From the NCBI RefSeq assembly GCF_014203605.1, contig NZ_JACHJJ010000009.1:124001-188000 (forward strand): a stretch of DNA of 64,000 bases, in the 5' to 3' direction. Source of the DNA: Thiemannella venezuelensis (GTDB lineage Bacteria > Actinomycetota > Actinomycetes > Streptosporangiales > Streptosporangiaceae). The translations under genes were made by a program, and so were the position numbers. The notes under the pieces are model-generated. The model saw nothing but the letters and a program-made list of their open reading frames with translations, did not search any database and was not told where the DNA came from. Positions 16,939 through 26,445 of the stretch are shown in pieces (the first letter of the stretch is position 1; each line of letters starts with the position of its first letter).

Positions 16939-17433
16939 ATGGCGGAGCCTGCGACGCTCAAGGAGGCGGTGGCCTGGACGGACGCGTGCGGGGACGACGA
17001 CACCGGCCTGAGCTGCCTGATGGCCCAGGCGGCCCGGGGGCACCGGGTGCTGCTGGCCGGCCTGCTGGCGGAGATCGGCCTCTACCCGGGCCAGGACCGC
17101 GCGCTGTTCGCGCTGTGGGAGAACGGCCCGCAGTCGCAGAACGCGCTGGCCAGGATCATCGGCATCGACGTGTCCACGATGACCAAGATGCTGCAGCGCC
17201 TCGAGCGCAGCGGGTTCGTCAGCCGGAGCCCGTCTCCGTCGAACGGCCGCATCAGCATCGTGAGCACCACCCCGAAGGGGGACGCCCTCCGTCCGGAGGT
17301 CGAGCGCGTCGCGGCGGAGGTCCACCGGCGGATGACCCGGGGGCTGACCCCGGAGCAGGTGGAGGCGCTCTCCTCGCTGCTGGGCGTGGTCCGGGCCAAC
17401 GTCTGCCGCGAGGCCGGCGCCTGCGCCGTCTGA
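16939..17433 (+). CDS. MarR-family transcriptional regulator
   Basis: 164-residue winged-helix repressor, presumably of the adjacent ene-reductase gene and itself. Seen: the helix-turn-helix QNALARIIGIDVSTMTKMLQ and recognition helix LERSGFVSRSPSP. The wing reads SPSNGRISIVSTTPKG instead of the family's usual DPxDRR, so DNA contacts may differ. It carries cysteines near residues 17 and 27 and two at the C-terminus (CREAGACAV), which could sense oxidants or electrophiles. Start ATG 16939 has the Shine-Dalgarno ggaggc. Confidence 0.88.
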   Translation: MAEPATLKEAVAWTDACGDDDTGLSCLMAQAARGHRVLLAGLLAEIGLYPGQDRALFALWENGPQSQNALARIIGIDVSTMTKMLQRLERSGFVSRSPSPSNGRISIVSTTPKGDALRPEVERVAAEVHRRMTRGLTPEQVEALSSLLGVVRANVCREAGACAV

Positions 17434-17554
17434 CTCTCCGGATCCGCCGACCGCGGCCGCGCCGGAAAAATCTCGGAAGGCCGCTGTAACAAACCCCGCC
17501 GATCGCGTCTCTTATCTGACGTACCCACAGCGAACAGATACGGGGAGCACGCAG

Positions 17555-17809
17555 ATGAGCGACTTCGACGTCACCACCACCGACTACTACGACACCGACG
17601 GCGACGGCGGCACCGACGCCCAGCTCATCGACACCGACGGCGACTACGTGGCCGACGAGGAGCGCTACGACACCGACGGCGACGGCGTCACCGACGTCGT
17701 CTACCTCGACCACGACGGCGACGGCTACACCGACGAGGTCCGCGTCGACCTCAACGGCGACGGCGTCTCCGACTACACCGAGTACACCGGCCCCTTCCCC
17801 ACCGCCTGA
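17555..17809 (+). CDS. Small acidic DxDGDG-repeat (EF-hand-like) protein
   Basis: 84 residues, mostly five tandem 13-residue repeats of the form D-x-[DN]-G-D-x-x-x-D plus four residues (units start DTDGDGGTD, DTDGDYVAD, DTDGDGVTD, DHDGDGYTD, DLNGDGVSD). Each resembles the Ca-binding loop of EF-hands, dockerins or thrombospondin type 3 repeats. There is no signal peptide or membrane helix, so it would be a cytoplasmic Ca buffer or sensor, or a stand-alone repeat domain. The start ATG has the Shine-Dalgarno cggggag. Convergent with the coiled-coil gene. No named family recognised beyond the repeat. Confidence 0.8.
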   Translation: MSDFDVTTTDYYDTDGDGGTDAQLIDTDGDYVADEERYDTDGDGVTDVVYLDHDGDGYTDEVRVDLNGDGVSDYTEYTGPFPTA

Positions 17810-17864
17810 CCCCCACCGGGGGATCGTGTCCCCCGGTGAACGCCGGAGCGCCGCAGGGCCGTAC

Positions 17865-19316
17865 TCAGTCCTTGGTGCGCGTGGGGCGCAGCAGGGCCTC
17901 GGCCAGGGCGAGCATGGTCTCCTCCAGGGCGGCGAGACGGCGGGTCAGATCGGTGCGGGCGGGCTCGACGATCTCACCGAGGGCCTCGGTGAGCTGCTCG
18001 CGGTCGGGCTGGGCGCGGAGCATGTCGGCCAGGGGGGAGAGGGCGGCCTCGGCCTGGGCGAGGCGGTCCTCCAGGGTGTCGAAGCGCTTGGCCTGGTCAC
18101 CGGTCTGGGCGGAGATGAGCTCGCTGATCTGCTTGTGGACGTCGCCGATGTTGAGGGTGGCGGGGAGCTGGCTGATCCGCTGGCTCACGGCCTCGACGTG
18201 GTCGTCGACGGCCTCGAGCTGCTCGCCGGCCTTCTCGGCGCGGCAGTCCAGCGCGGTCAGGCGGGAGTCGACGATGTCGACGCGGCTCGTGACGCGGCCC
18301 TCGATGTCGTCGAGGCGCTCGTCCAGGGTGTCGAAGCGGCCGTCGTGGCGGGTGGCCGCGCTGTCCACGCGGGTGCCCACCGTGCCGAGCTGGTCGTCGA
18401 CGGAGCCGAGGCGGCCGTCGACGGAGCCGAGCCGGTCGTCCATGGTGCCGAGCCGGTCGTCGACGGTGCCGAGGCGGGTGTCGACGGAGCCGAGGCGGGT
18501 GTCGACGGAGCCGAGGTGGGAGGACACCGTGCCGAGCCGGGTGTCCACGCCGCCCAGGTGGTTCTCGACACCGCTCATCCGGGTGTCGATGTCGGCCAGG
18601 CAGGCGTCGGCGGTCTCGATGCGGCCGTCCACCGAGGTCAGGCGGGCGTCGATGCCGAGCAGGTGGCCGTCCACGCGGTCGACGCGGCTCTCGACGCCGT
18701 CGACCCGGTCGTCCATCCGGACCACCATGTGGTCGATCTTGTCGTTCACCCGCTCGACCGCGGAGAGAAGGCGCTCGCCGGCGGTCTCGACGGTTCCCTG
18801 AATGCTCACGGCCAGATCGAGCAGGCCGTTCTCCATGGACACGGCGCGTTCGGACAGGTCGGCCAGTGACTTGTCCAGGCGGGTGAAGCGGCCGGCCGCG
18901 GCCTCCATGCTCGCGTGGAGCTGGCCGAGACGCCTGTCGAAGCCGTCCAGCCGGCCCCCGACGCCCTGGCCCACCGAGCCGACGTGCTCGCCGACCGTGT
19001 CGACGCGGTCGCGGACGACCTCGACGTGCTGGGCGAGGCTCTCGGCCCAGGAGGGGGGACGGACCGCGATGTCGTCCAGGCGGCCGTGGACGGACTCCAG
19101 TGTGCCGTTCAGCGCGCCGAGCTCGCGCTCCCTGACCTCCCGCAGCAGCCACTCCATGCCTTCGAGCCGCTGGCGGATCTCGTCCAGCACGGCGCCCTGC
19201 GTGCGCTGCTCGTAGATGTGGTCCCGGGAGGCGCGGGCGAGGATCTCGCGCATCCGGTCGGGGATCATGGTCTGGTCGCCTGCCTGAAGCAGGGCGGTGT
19301 GGTTGGAGTGATCCAC
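17865..19316 (-). CDS. Long heptad-repeat coiled-coil protein of unknown function
   Basis: 483 residues, no signal peptide, no membrane helix, no enzyme motif. After an N-terminal segment (IPDRMREILARASRDHIYEQ) the protein is almost wholly predicted coiled coil. From about residue 150 to 380 it contains regular seven-residue units of the type x-V-D-x-R-L-G, with DRV, ARL and HLG variants. About nine near-identical units between 18381 and 18565 show up as 21-bp tandem DNA repeats. Ser/Thr/Asp-rich heptads of this kind occur in fibre and scaffold proteins. ATG 19316 gives MDHSNHTALL; ATG at 19268 (MIPDRMRE) is another possibility. Function not assignable from sequence. Confidence 0.75.
   Translation of the reverse strand: MDHSNHTALLQAGDQTMIPDRMREILARASRDHIYEQRTQGAVLDEIRQRLEGMEWLLREVRERELGALNGTLESVHGRLDDIAVRPPSWAESLAQHVEVVRDRVDTVGEHVGSVGQGVGGRLDGFDRRLGQLHASMEAAAGRFTRLDKSLADLSERAVSMENGLLDLAVSIQGTVETAGERLLSAVERVNDKIDHMVVRMDDRVDGVESRVDRVDGHLLGIDARLTSVDGRIETADACLADIDTRMSGVENHLGGVDTRLGTVSSHLGSVDTRLGSVDTRLGTVDDRLGTMDDRLGSVDGRLGSVDDQLGTVGTRVDSAATRHDGRFDTLDERLDDIEGRVTSRVDIVDSRLTALDCRAEKAGEQLEAVDDHVEAVSQRISQLPATLNIGDVHKQISELISAQTGDQAKRFDTLEDRLAQAEAALSPLADMLRAQPDREQLTEALGEIVEPARTDLTRRLAALEETMLALAEALLRPTRTKD
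18381..18565. repeat. 21-bp tandem coding repeats in the coiled-coil gene
   Basis: About nine 21-bp units, each encoding one heptad (SVDTRLG, TVDDRLG and variants), with plus-strand cores such as gtcgacggagccgag. Such runs can change copy number by slippage while keeping frame. Confidence 0.75.
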
Positions 19317-19493
19317 CGAAAGCTCCTTCTCGCCGACGGTCAGCCCCGCGGTGGGATTGGTCCGGTCTGCTGATGAACGCGGTCAAAGCGCAGGCGGGAG
19401 GAATTCCCGCCCGGCAACCCTAGCTTCTGGATCATGCTTGTCCGGGGACGAATTTAAAAGATCGTGATTGTGCGGATTGGCGTTCTTTACCGT

Positions 19494-20711
19494 TCAAAAC
19501 GCCTGGTGAGAAGAGCAGATGAGCGCGAACGGCCGGTCGCCTATCCGGGTAAGGACGACTGTGAGGGATTTGTCCCCGGAAAGCCGGAGGTCTTTGCGGA
19601 GCCGTTCGACGTCCACCGCGGATCCGCGTTTTTTGATCGTCACGTTTCCCGCGCCGCGTTCCCGGAGCGCCGCGCGCAGCCGCTTCAGCGAGAACGGCAG
19701 CACCTCGTGGACCTCGTAGCGGGAGGCCCAGGGGGTCTCCACGGGCGCGTCGCCGGTGATGTAGGCGATCTGCGGGTCGAGCAGGCGCCCGCCGACCAGC
19801 GCGGCGACCTCCGCGACCAGGTGCGCCCGGATCGCCGCGCCGTCCGGCTCGTAGAGGTAGCGGCCCACCGGGCCGGTCCCGGCCCGGCCGAGTTCCGGGT
19901 CGGGGGTGAGCGTCGTGCCCGCCGGCAGCATCGTGGCCCGCCGCTCCACGGGGCCGGCGAGCGCGCCGGACCAGATCACGGCCTCCTTGACCTCTCCCCG
20001 GTAGGAGACCCACTCGGCCTCGGCCCCGGCGGGGATGAACTCGTACGGGATGCCGGGGGCGACCTTCAGGCAGGCCGACTCCGCCCCGGCCACCATGCGG
20101 AGGATCTCGGGCCAGGCGGGGGAGTAGGCCATGGGGTCGAAGGTCCGGCCCCGGGCGCTGCGCCGGGCGGGATCGGCGAACAGCACGTCGAAGGCGGCGG
20201 GATCGACCGTGGCGGCGTCGGCCGTGCGGACCGAGACGCGGTCGCCGAAGCCGAGGGCGTCCGCGTTGGCCCGGGCGACCGCTGCGGTGAGCGGGTCGGC
20301 GTCCACGGCCTCCACGGTGCATCCGGCCCTGACCAGGGCCAGCAGGTCCCCGCCGATGCCGCAGCAGGCGTCGGCGACCCGGGAGCCGGGGGCGATCCGC
20401 CGGGCCCGGTGGTCGGCCACCTCGCGGCGGGTGGCCTGTTCCAGGCCGTCCGGCGTGAAGTACATCAGGGCGGCGTCGGCGCCGAACTTCTCGCGTGCGC
20501 GGTGCCTGAGCGCGGCCTGGGTGAGCGCCGCGGAGGTGAGGCCGGCGTCGAAGGTCTTCCTGAGCCGGGTCACCGCCGCCACCGGATCGCCCCCGACGGT
20601 CTCCGCCGCGGCCTCCAGTGCCCTGCGGCCGTCCGGGGTCAGCAGCCGGCGGAATGCGTCGAGGTCCACGTCGTCCGACGTTACCGCGCCCGGCTCAGAG
20701 CTCGGTGTCAC
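19494..20711 (-). CDS. SAM-dependent methyltransferase with THUMP-like C-terminal domain
   Basis: 405 residues. Class I Rossmann methyltransferase: motif I VADACCGIGGDLLALV, acidic loop EAVDADPLTAAVARANA and motif IV FDVLFADPARR, with an N-terminal helical domain. The C-terminal part (YEVHEVLPFSLKRLRAAL and the GNVTIKKRGSAVDVERLRKD stretch) matches the THUMP-like domain seen in actinobacterial relatives, hinting at an RNA substrate. The start ATG 20711 overlaps the end of the upstream MarR gene by 17 bp, so the two are probably co-transcribed; an in-frame GTG (VDLDAF) lies 45 nt downstream. The exact substrate is not known. Confidence 0.85.
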   Translation of the reverse strand: MTPSSEPGAVTSDDVDLDAFRRLLTPDGRRALEAAAETVGGDPVAAVTRLRKTFDAGLTSAALTQAALRHRAREKFGADAALMYFTPDGLEQATRREVADHRARRIAPGSRVADACCGIGGDLLALVRAGCTVEAVDADPLTAAVARANADALGFGDRVSVRTADAATVDPAAFDVLFADPARRSARGRTFDPMAYSPAWPEILRMVAGAESACLKVAPGIPYEFIPAGAEAEWVSYRGEVKEAVIWSGALAGPVERRATMLPAGTTLTPDPELGRAGTGPVGRYLYEPDGAAIRAHLVAEVAALVGGRLLDPQIAYITGDAPVETPWASRYEVHEVLPFSLKRLRAALRERGAGNVTIKKRGSAVDVERLRKDLRLSGDKSLTVVLTRIGDRPFALICSSHQAF

Positions 20712-21186
20712 CGAGGGAGCACAGGAGCTTGCAGAGCAGGGCGGCCAGCCGGTCCCGTTCGGCGGGGGTGAGGCCGTCGAGCAGGCGCTGCTCGGTGGCG
20801 ACGTGGCCGTCGAGCAGGCCGGTGACCAGGCGGTGGCCCTCGCCGGTGAGGGTGACCAGGACGAGGCGGCGGTTGTCCTCGGCGGTGGCCCGGCTGACCA
20901 GGCCCTTGGCGACGAGGCGGTCGATGCGGTTGGTGAGCGCGGCGGAGCTGACCATGGCGGCTCCGGCCAGCTCGCTCATGCACAGGGTGCGGTCGGCGCG
21001 CAGCAGGGTCGCCAGCACGTCGAACTCCCACGCTTCGAGGCCGTGCTCCTCGAAGTAGGCCTTGACGCCGCGCTCCAGCAGGCGGGAGGCACGGGAGATC
21101 CGGCCGACCACGCCCATGGCGGAGACGTCCAGGCCGGGCCGGACCCCGGCCCACTGGTCGAGGATCTTGTCCACCGCGTCGTTCAC
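20695..21186 (-). CDS. MarR-family transcriptional regulator
   Basis: 163-residue winged-helix regulator. Seen: EFDVLATLLRADRTLCMSEL, helix-turn-helix MVSSAALTNRIDRLVAKGLV and the wing ATAEDNRRLVLVTLTGEG in the classical form. It is divergent from a nucleoside-diphosphate-sugar epimerase-like gene. Two copies of the dyad TTCGACATCGAA in the shared promoter region are its probable binding sites. Followed by the methyltransferase gene with overlap. Confidence 0.9.
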   Translation of the reverse strand: MNDAVDKILDQWAGVRPGLDVSAMGVVGRISRASRLLERGVKAYFEEHGLEAWEFDVLATLLRADRTLCMSELAGAAMVSSAALTNRIDRLVAKGLVSRATAEDNRRLVLVTLTGEGHRLVTGLLDGHVATEQRLLDGLTPAERDRLAALLCKLLCSLGDTEL

Positions 21187-21204
21187 GCCACCAGGATAGC
21201 AAGC

Positions 21205-21216
21205 TTCGACATCGAA
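21205..21216. promoter_or_regulatory. MarR operator copy 1 (TTCGACATCGAA)
   Basis: Perfect 5-bp dyad with a CA centre, inside a longer repeated block (aag-cttcgacatcgaagtg-tttga). Lies 19 bp before the MarR start, so likely autoregulatory. Confidence 0.7.
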
Positions 21217-21265
21217 GTGTTTGACATTGATCCGATCTCCGGTTTAACGTTTCGCCGTCCCAAGT

Positions 21266-21277
21266 TTCGACATCGAA
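21266..21277. promoter_or_regulatory. MarR operator copy 2 (TTCGACATCGAA)
   Basis: Same 12-bp dyad and the same flanks as the copy at 21205, with 61 bp between centres (near six helical turns). It lies 19 bp before the reductase ATG at 21296. Confidence 0.7.
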
Positions 21278-21295
21278 GTATTTGAGGTGAAGACG

Positions 21296-22150
21296 ATGAA
21301 GGTCCTCGTGCTGGGTGCGACCGGCTACATCGGCTCGGCGGTGACCGGACGGCTCGCGGAGCGCGGCCACCAGGTGGTCGCCCTGGTCCGGCCCAAGAAC
21401 GATGAGACCAGGACCGTGCCCGGAGCCGCCGAAGTGCGGCACGGCGACGTGACCGACCCCGCCTCCCTCGCCGCGGGCGACGTGGACGTGATCGTGCACG
21501 CCGCCGCTCCGACCGGCGACGAGGCGGTGGAGCTGGCGGCGGTCGACGCCCTGCTGGCGGGCGGGGCCAAGGTCGTCTACACGAGCGGGATCTGGGTGCT
21601 GGGAGCCGGGACCGCCGACGAGGACGGCCCGCTGAACCCCGTCCCGCTGGTCCGCTTCCGGGCCGGCGTGGAGCGGCGGGTGCTCGGCGCGGGCGGCGTC
21701 GTGGTCCGGCCCGGCATCGTGTACGGCGAGGGCAAGGGCATCCCTGCCCTGCTGGTCGCCAAGGCCGCCGGGCACGGCCGGGGCCGCTACGTCTCCGCGG
21801 GCGGCCAGGAGCCCACCTGGCCCACGGTCCACATCGACGACCTGGCCGACCTGTACGTCGCCGCCGTGGAGAAGGGGGAGCCCGGCACGGTCTACCACGG
21901 GGTGGGCGAGGAGGCCGTACCGCTGCCGGAGATCGCCGGGGCCGCGGCGCGGGCGGCGGGCCTCGGGGACGCGGGAGCCTCGGGGGTGGAGCCCTGGCCG
22001 GTGGAAGAGGCGGCGGGTGACTTCGGCGCGGCCTTCGCCGAGGCGCTCGCCCTCGGCCAGACCGTGAGCGCGGCCCGGACCCGCAAGGCGCTCGACTGGA
22101 CCCCGTCCCGCCCCGGCCTCGTCGCCGACCTCGCCGGCGGCTCCTACTGA
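21296..22150 (+). CDS. NAD(P)-dependent epimerase/dehydratase-like oxidoreductase
   Basis: 284-residue extended/atypical SDR. Seen: MKVLVLGATGYIGSAVTGRL (Rossmann GxxGxxG), a DVIVHAAAP segment, VVYTSGIWVLG, VRPGIVYGEGKG (in place of the usual YxxxK) and PTVHIDDLADLYVAAVE. The canonical catalytic Tyr-x-x-x-Lys is not obvious, so it may be a reductase of the YwnB/NAD-binding type. ATG 21296 with GAGG 8 nt upstream is preferred to GTG 21287. Divergent from and probably repressed by the MarR protein. Confidence 0.85.
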   Translation: MKVLVLGATGYIGSAVTGRLAERGHQVVALVRPKNDETRTVPGAAEVRHGDVTDPASLAAGDVDVIVHAAAPTGDEAVELAAVDALLAGGAKVVYTSGIWVLGAGTADEDGPLNPVPLVRFRAGVERRVLGAGGVVVRPGIVYGEGKGIPALLVAKAAGHGRGRYVSAGGQEPTWPTVHIDDLADLYVAAVEKGEPGTVYHGVGEEAVPLPEIAGAAARAAGLGDAGASGVEPWPVEEAAGDFGAAFAEALALGQTVSAARTRKALDWTPSRPGLVADLAGGSY

Positions 22151-22201
22151 CGGGCTATCCGGGGTCTCGCGTATCTCCGGTACAGGATTCGGCGTCGCCG
22201 G

Positions 22202-22897
22202 TCATCCGGCGGCGCCCCGGCTCGGCAGGTCGTTCAGATCAACCTTGACAGGGAACGGTACGTCGAGGGAGAGCTCGCCGCGGTGGATGCCGCTGGGGAC
22301 ATAGGTCTGGGAGGTGGGGTCGAGCTGGTACACGTATACGACCGGTTTTCCGCCCTCATCCTCGATCCGCCAGAAATGCGTGATCCCTGCTGACGCGTAA
22401 CGTGCGGGTTTGACTTGACGGTCGCGGAATTTCGACTCGGGTGACACCACCTCGACGACCAGGTGGACCTCGACCGGGGTATAGGAGGTCCGGTCGTTGT
22501 CGTCCGCCACCTCGGAGTCGATGATCAATATGTCGGGGCAGGGGCGCTGAAACTCATCGATCTTGATGTCCATCTGACTGACGGCGGCGAACTCCTCCGG
22601 CGCCTGTGCGTCGAGGTAGTTCGTGAGCTCTCGGATCAACCGCTCGTGGAAACGCCGCTGGGGGGACATGAAGATGAGCGCTCCATCGAGGAGTTCGACG
22701 TGTTTGAAGAAATCCAGCTCGCCGTTGGGGCCGTCGAGGGGGAGTGAATCCAGGTCGTCGGCCGTCCAGCCACCGGGTGGTGGGTAGGGCCAGTTGGCGA
22801 GAGGGTTGCGGGCATGGCGCCTTGAGGTCACTCTCTCGCTCATCGCGCTCGTCACATCGTTCACCGTAGCGCCTTCTTCGTTACCCTGGGTGGTCAT
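22202..22897 (-). CDS. Uma2-family (DUF820) restriction-endonuclease-fold protein
   Basis: 231 residues, the PD-(D/E)xK-fold Uma2/DUF820 family, expanded in actinobacteria and cyanobacteria. Seen: PDILIIDSEV (Asp), HLVVEVVSPESKFRDRQVK (ExV...K nuclease-like core) and YASAGITHFWRIEDEGGKP. The N-terminus is longer than usual (about 45 residues before the conserved ELLDGALIFMSPQ). The biological role of the family is unproven. Lower GC and more relaxed codon use than its neighbours suggest later acquisition. The start has no strong Shine-Dalgarno. Confidence 0.85.
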   Translation of the reverse strand: MTTQGNEEGATVNDVTSAMSERVTSRRHARNPLANWPYPPPGGWTADDLDSLPLDGPNGELDFFKHVELLDGALIFMSPQRRFHERLIRELTNYLDAQAPEEFAAVSQMDIKIDEFQRPCPDILIIDSEVADDNDRTSYTPVEVHLVVEVVSPESKFRDRQVKPARYASAGITHFWRIEDEGGKPVVYVYQLDPTSQTYVPSGIHRGELSLDVPFPVKVDLNDLPSRGAAG

Positions 22898-23116
22898 TCG
22901 ATCACATTCCCGTCGAAGCTCGCTCGTCCCTTCGTATGTTCCCCGGAATCGGGTCAGGCGTCGCCGATGCGGCCCTCGCTCGCACCTTTATGCGAGTGGG
23001 CCGGGACGGTGGCCCAAGGTCAGGGGGTCCCGGGGCCGCCTGCCTCGCAGGGTCTCCTCCGCGGCGCGCCGGAGGACGATCGGGCGTTCGCCGGGAGCGC
23101 AGCGGGGCGGTTCGTG
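22898..23116. other. Intergenic region before groES, no gene seen
   Basis: About 220 bp between the divergent Uma2 gene and the groES promoter. Open frames here have no start with a ribosome site and no recognisable product. Nothing else was seen apart from the Uma2 gene's promoter region. Confidence 0.5.
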
Positions 23117-23145
23117 TTGACTGTCAAGGCCTCCTTGCATACTGT
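23117..23145 (+). promoter_or_regulatory. groES promoter (TTGACT-17 bp-TACTGT)
   Basis: -35 TTGACT at 23117-23122 and -10 TACTGT at 23140-23145 with the ideal 17-bp spacer. The predicted start point falls at the left edge of the CIRCE element. Confidence 0.8.
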
Positions 23146-23149
23146 GCCA

Positions 23150-23176
23150 TTGGCACTCTCCCGGTGAGAGTGCCAA
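23150..23176. promoter_or_regulatory. CIRCE operator of HrcA
   Basis: TTGGCACTC-N9-GAGTGCCAA, a perfect 9-bp inverted repeat with a 9-nt spacer, matching CIRCE (TTAGCACTC-N9-GAGTGCTAA) with one symmetric change. HrcA bound here would block the groES promoter; release on heat shock. Confidence 0.95.
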
Positions 23177-23264
23177 TACATGCGACGAGGCAGGTCTGAC
23201 ACCCGCGACGGCAGACCGCTGGTCGCCTCTTCTAGATCATTCAAATCTGAAGGGGAGGTCCGAC

Positions 23265-23576
23265 GTGACGACCGCCACCAAGGTTCCCGTTAAGCCGCTC
23301 GGCGACCGCATCGTGGTCCAGCCGCTGGAGGCAGAGCAGACCACCGCTTCCGGTCTGGTCATCCCGGACACCGCCAAGGAGAAGCCGCAGGAGGGCAAGG
23401 TCCTCGCGGTGGGCCCCGGCAACTGGGACGAGAACGGCACCAAGCGCGTTCCGCTCGACGTCAACGAGGGCGACGTCGTCCTCTACAGCAAGTACGGCGG
23501 CACCGAGGTGAAGTACGGCGGCGAGGAGTACCTCGTGCTCTCCGCCCGCGACGTGCTCGCCGTCATCGAGAAGTAA
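23265..23576 (+). CDS. groES: Co-chaperonin GroES
   Basis: Heptameric lid of the GroEL folding chamber. 103 residues. Seen: [19 protein letters not shown], the mobile loop [25 protein letters not shown] and [22 protein letters not shown] 23265 follows a GGGGAGG Shine-Dalgarno. First gene of groES-groEL1, heat-shock controlled through the CIRCE element. Confidence 0.97.
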   Translation: MTTATKVPVKPLGDRIVVQPLEAEQTTASGLVIPDTAKEKPQEGKVLAVGPGNWDENGTKRVPLDVNEGDVVLYSKYGGTEVKYGGEEYLVLSARDVLAVIEK

Positions 23577-23603
23577 TCCACGCTTCACCTGGATGACGCA
23601 TCG

Positions 23604-23636
23604 AGCCCCGGGCCGCTGTAACCGGCGCCCGGGGCT
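23604..23636 (+). terminator. Intercistronic hairpin between groES and groEL1
   Basis: AGCCCCGGGC (23604-23613) and its exact complement (23627-23636) form a 10-bp stem with a 13-nt loop, followed by only two T residues. It may be an attenuator or an mRNA processing/stability element setting the groES:groEL1 ratio. Confidence 0.65.
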
Positions 23637-23658
23637 TTGATACGCCGACGTACTTTAA

Positions 23659-25287
<1,629 letters not shown>

Positions 25288-25303
25288 TCCACCGAAGGAC
25301 CGC

Positions 25304-25331
25304 GCGGAGCGTCCGGGTCCCGGACGCTCCG
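25304..25331 (+). terminator. Hairpin 1 after groEL1
   Basis: GCGGAGCGTCCGG (25304-25316) pairs perfectly with 25319-25331 around a 2-nt centre. It lies 17 bp after the groEL1 stop, ahead of the stronger terminator. Confidence 0.7.
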
Positions 25332-25347
25332 CGGGCTCCGGCCCGGC

Positions 25348-25391
25348 ACGGCCCGCACCTCGAAGAGAGGTGCGGGCCGTGTTTGTTTTCC
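25348..25391 (+). terminator. Rho-independent terminator of groES-groEL1
   Basis: A 14-bp perfect stem (25348-25361 with 25367-25380, loop GAAGA) followed by the T-rich run gtttgtttt. This is the best intrinsic terminator in the window. Confidence 0.9.
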
Positions 25392-25576
25392 GGTAAACCA
25401 AAAGACGTTGCGAAGCGTCATCGCCCGTCACGCGGAAGCGCGAACCCGCTTATAACAAATAGTCGACATATATGGCGTTCGGATGAAATATCGGGGCATA
25501 TTAAAAACCCCAGTGTTGTCGCTCGGTCACACTCCGCTATCTCCGCCTCAATGTGACCAATCCGTAGCCGTTCGCT

Positions 25577-26245
25577 ATGACGACAGGCCGGACCAGTGTG
25601 GGCATCATGCCTAACGTGACCGAGGGATGCGTCGCCGACGCCAAAACTGGGGTAAGGCTTGCGACGAGATCTGACGGGGCCTCCTACGGGGACGACCTCA
25701 GAGATCTGACAAGCCTCGCCGTTCAGGGGGATCGCACCGCGATCGAATCCCTGCTGACGCAGTTGCGCCCGATGGTGGTGCGCTATTGCCGTGCCCGTCT
25801 CGGCCGGGTTTCCGGCCAATATCACATCGCGGATGACGTGGCCCAGGAAGTGTGCATCGCGGTGCTCTCCGCGCTGCCCCGCTACCGCGACATGGGGCGT
25901 CCCTTCGCCTCCTTCGTCTTCGGCATCGCCTCCCACAAGGTGGCGGACGCGCTGCGCAGCTCCGTGCGCTCCGCCGTGCCCACCCAGGACCTTCCGGACG
26001 GCCCGGACGAGGGCCCCGGGCCGGAGGAGACCGTCGTCCGCTACATCGAGGCCGAGCACGCGCGGCGGCTGCTCTCCAGACTCCCCGACAACCAGCGTGA
26101 ACTGCTGATGCTCCGGGTGGTGTCAGGACTGTCCGCGGAGGAGACGGGTAATGTACTCGGCATGTCACCAGGTGCGGTTCGCGTTGCCCAGCACCGGGCC
26201 CTCGCCCGGCTCCGAGCGATGGCGGAGCTGGAGTCGATAGCTTGA
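25577..26245 (+). CDS. shbA: RNA polymerase sigma factor ShbA/SigD-type
   Basis: Group 4-like sigma factor. In Streptomyces ShbA drives the principal sigma gene hrdB; the mycobacterial counterpart is SigD, likewise near groES-groEL1 and guaB. Up to 222 residues. Seen: region 2 [16 protein letters not shown] and [18 protein letters not shown], and region 4 [17 protein letters not shown] with the [26 protein letters not shown] 25577 is the most upstream start; ATG 25607 (MPNVTEG) or GTG 25616 would give a length closer to relatives. The upstream 25400-25576 DNA is unusually A/T-rich. Its stop overlaps the TTG of the next small frame. Confidence 0.9.
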   Translation: MTTGRTSVGIMPNVTEGCVADAKTGVRLATRSDGASYGDDLRDLTSLAVQGDRTAIESLLTQLRPMVVRYCRARLGRVSGQYHIADDVAQEVCIAVLSALPRYRDMGRPFASFVFGIASHKVADALRSSVRSAVPTQDLPDGPDEGPGPEETVVRYIEAEHARRLLSRLPDNQRELLMLRVVSGLSAEETGNVLGMSPGAVRVAQHRALARLRAMAELESIA

Positions 26246-26445
26246 CATCGGTTCATCCACGACGTCCGGCCCGGAGGTACGGGCCGGAAGAGGATCCGGC
26301 CGTGGCCGAGACCGAGGCGATCCTCCGGGCCCTGTCCCGCAGGGAGCCCGTCGCCGTGACCGACGAGGCCGTCCGCCTGCTCGCGGCGCTGATCGACGAC
26401 GTCGATCAGCGCTGCTCCTCGGTGTCGATCACGCCGTCGGCGTAG
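26242..26445 (+). CDS. Short RsdA-like anti-sigma fragment or minimal anti-sigma factor
   Basis: A 67-codon frame starting TTG in a TTGA overlap with the sigma stop. Residues about 22-53, [20 protein letters not shown] then [14 protein letters not shown], resemble the N-terminal sigma-binding segment of RsdA-type anti-sigma-D factors (a helix, a basic spacer and a second helix). Those normally continue into a membrane helix and an extracytoplasmic domain; here the frame ends after the binding segment and overlaps the convergent DUF5319 gene by 40 bp. Either a cytoplasmic minimal anti-sigma factor or the stub of a deleted gene. The assignment rests on pattern and position only. Confidence 0.5.
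   Translation: MTSVHPRRPARRYGPEEDPAVAETEAILRALSRREPVAVTDEAVRLLAALIDDVDQRCSSVSITPSA

Noticed and set aside
18381-18565. 21-bp repeats as a non-coding repeat element
   Set aside because: They are in frame and encode the heptads of the coiled-coil protein.
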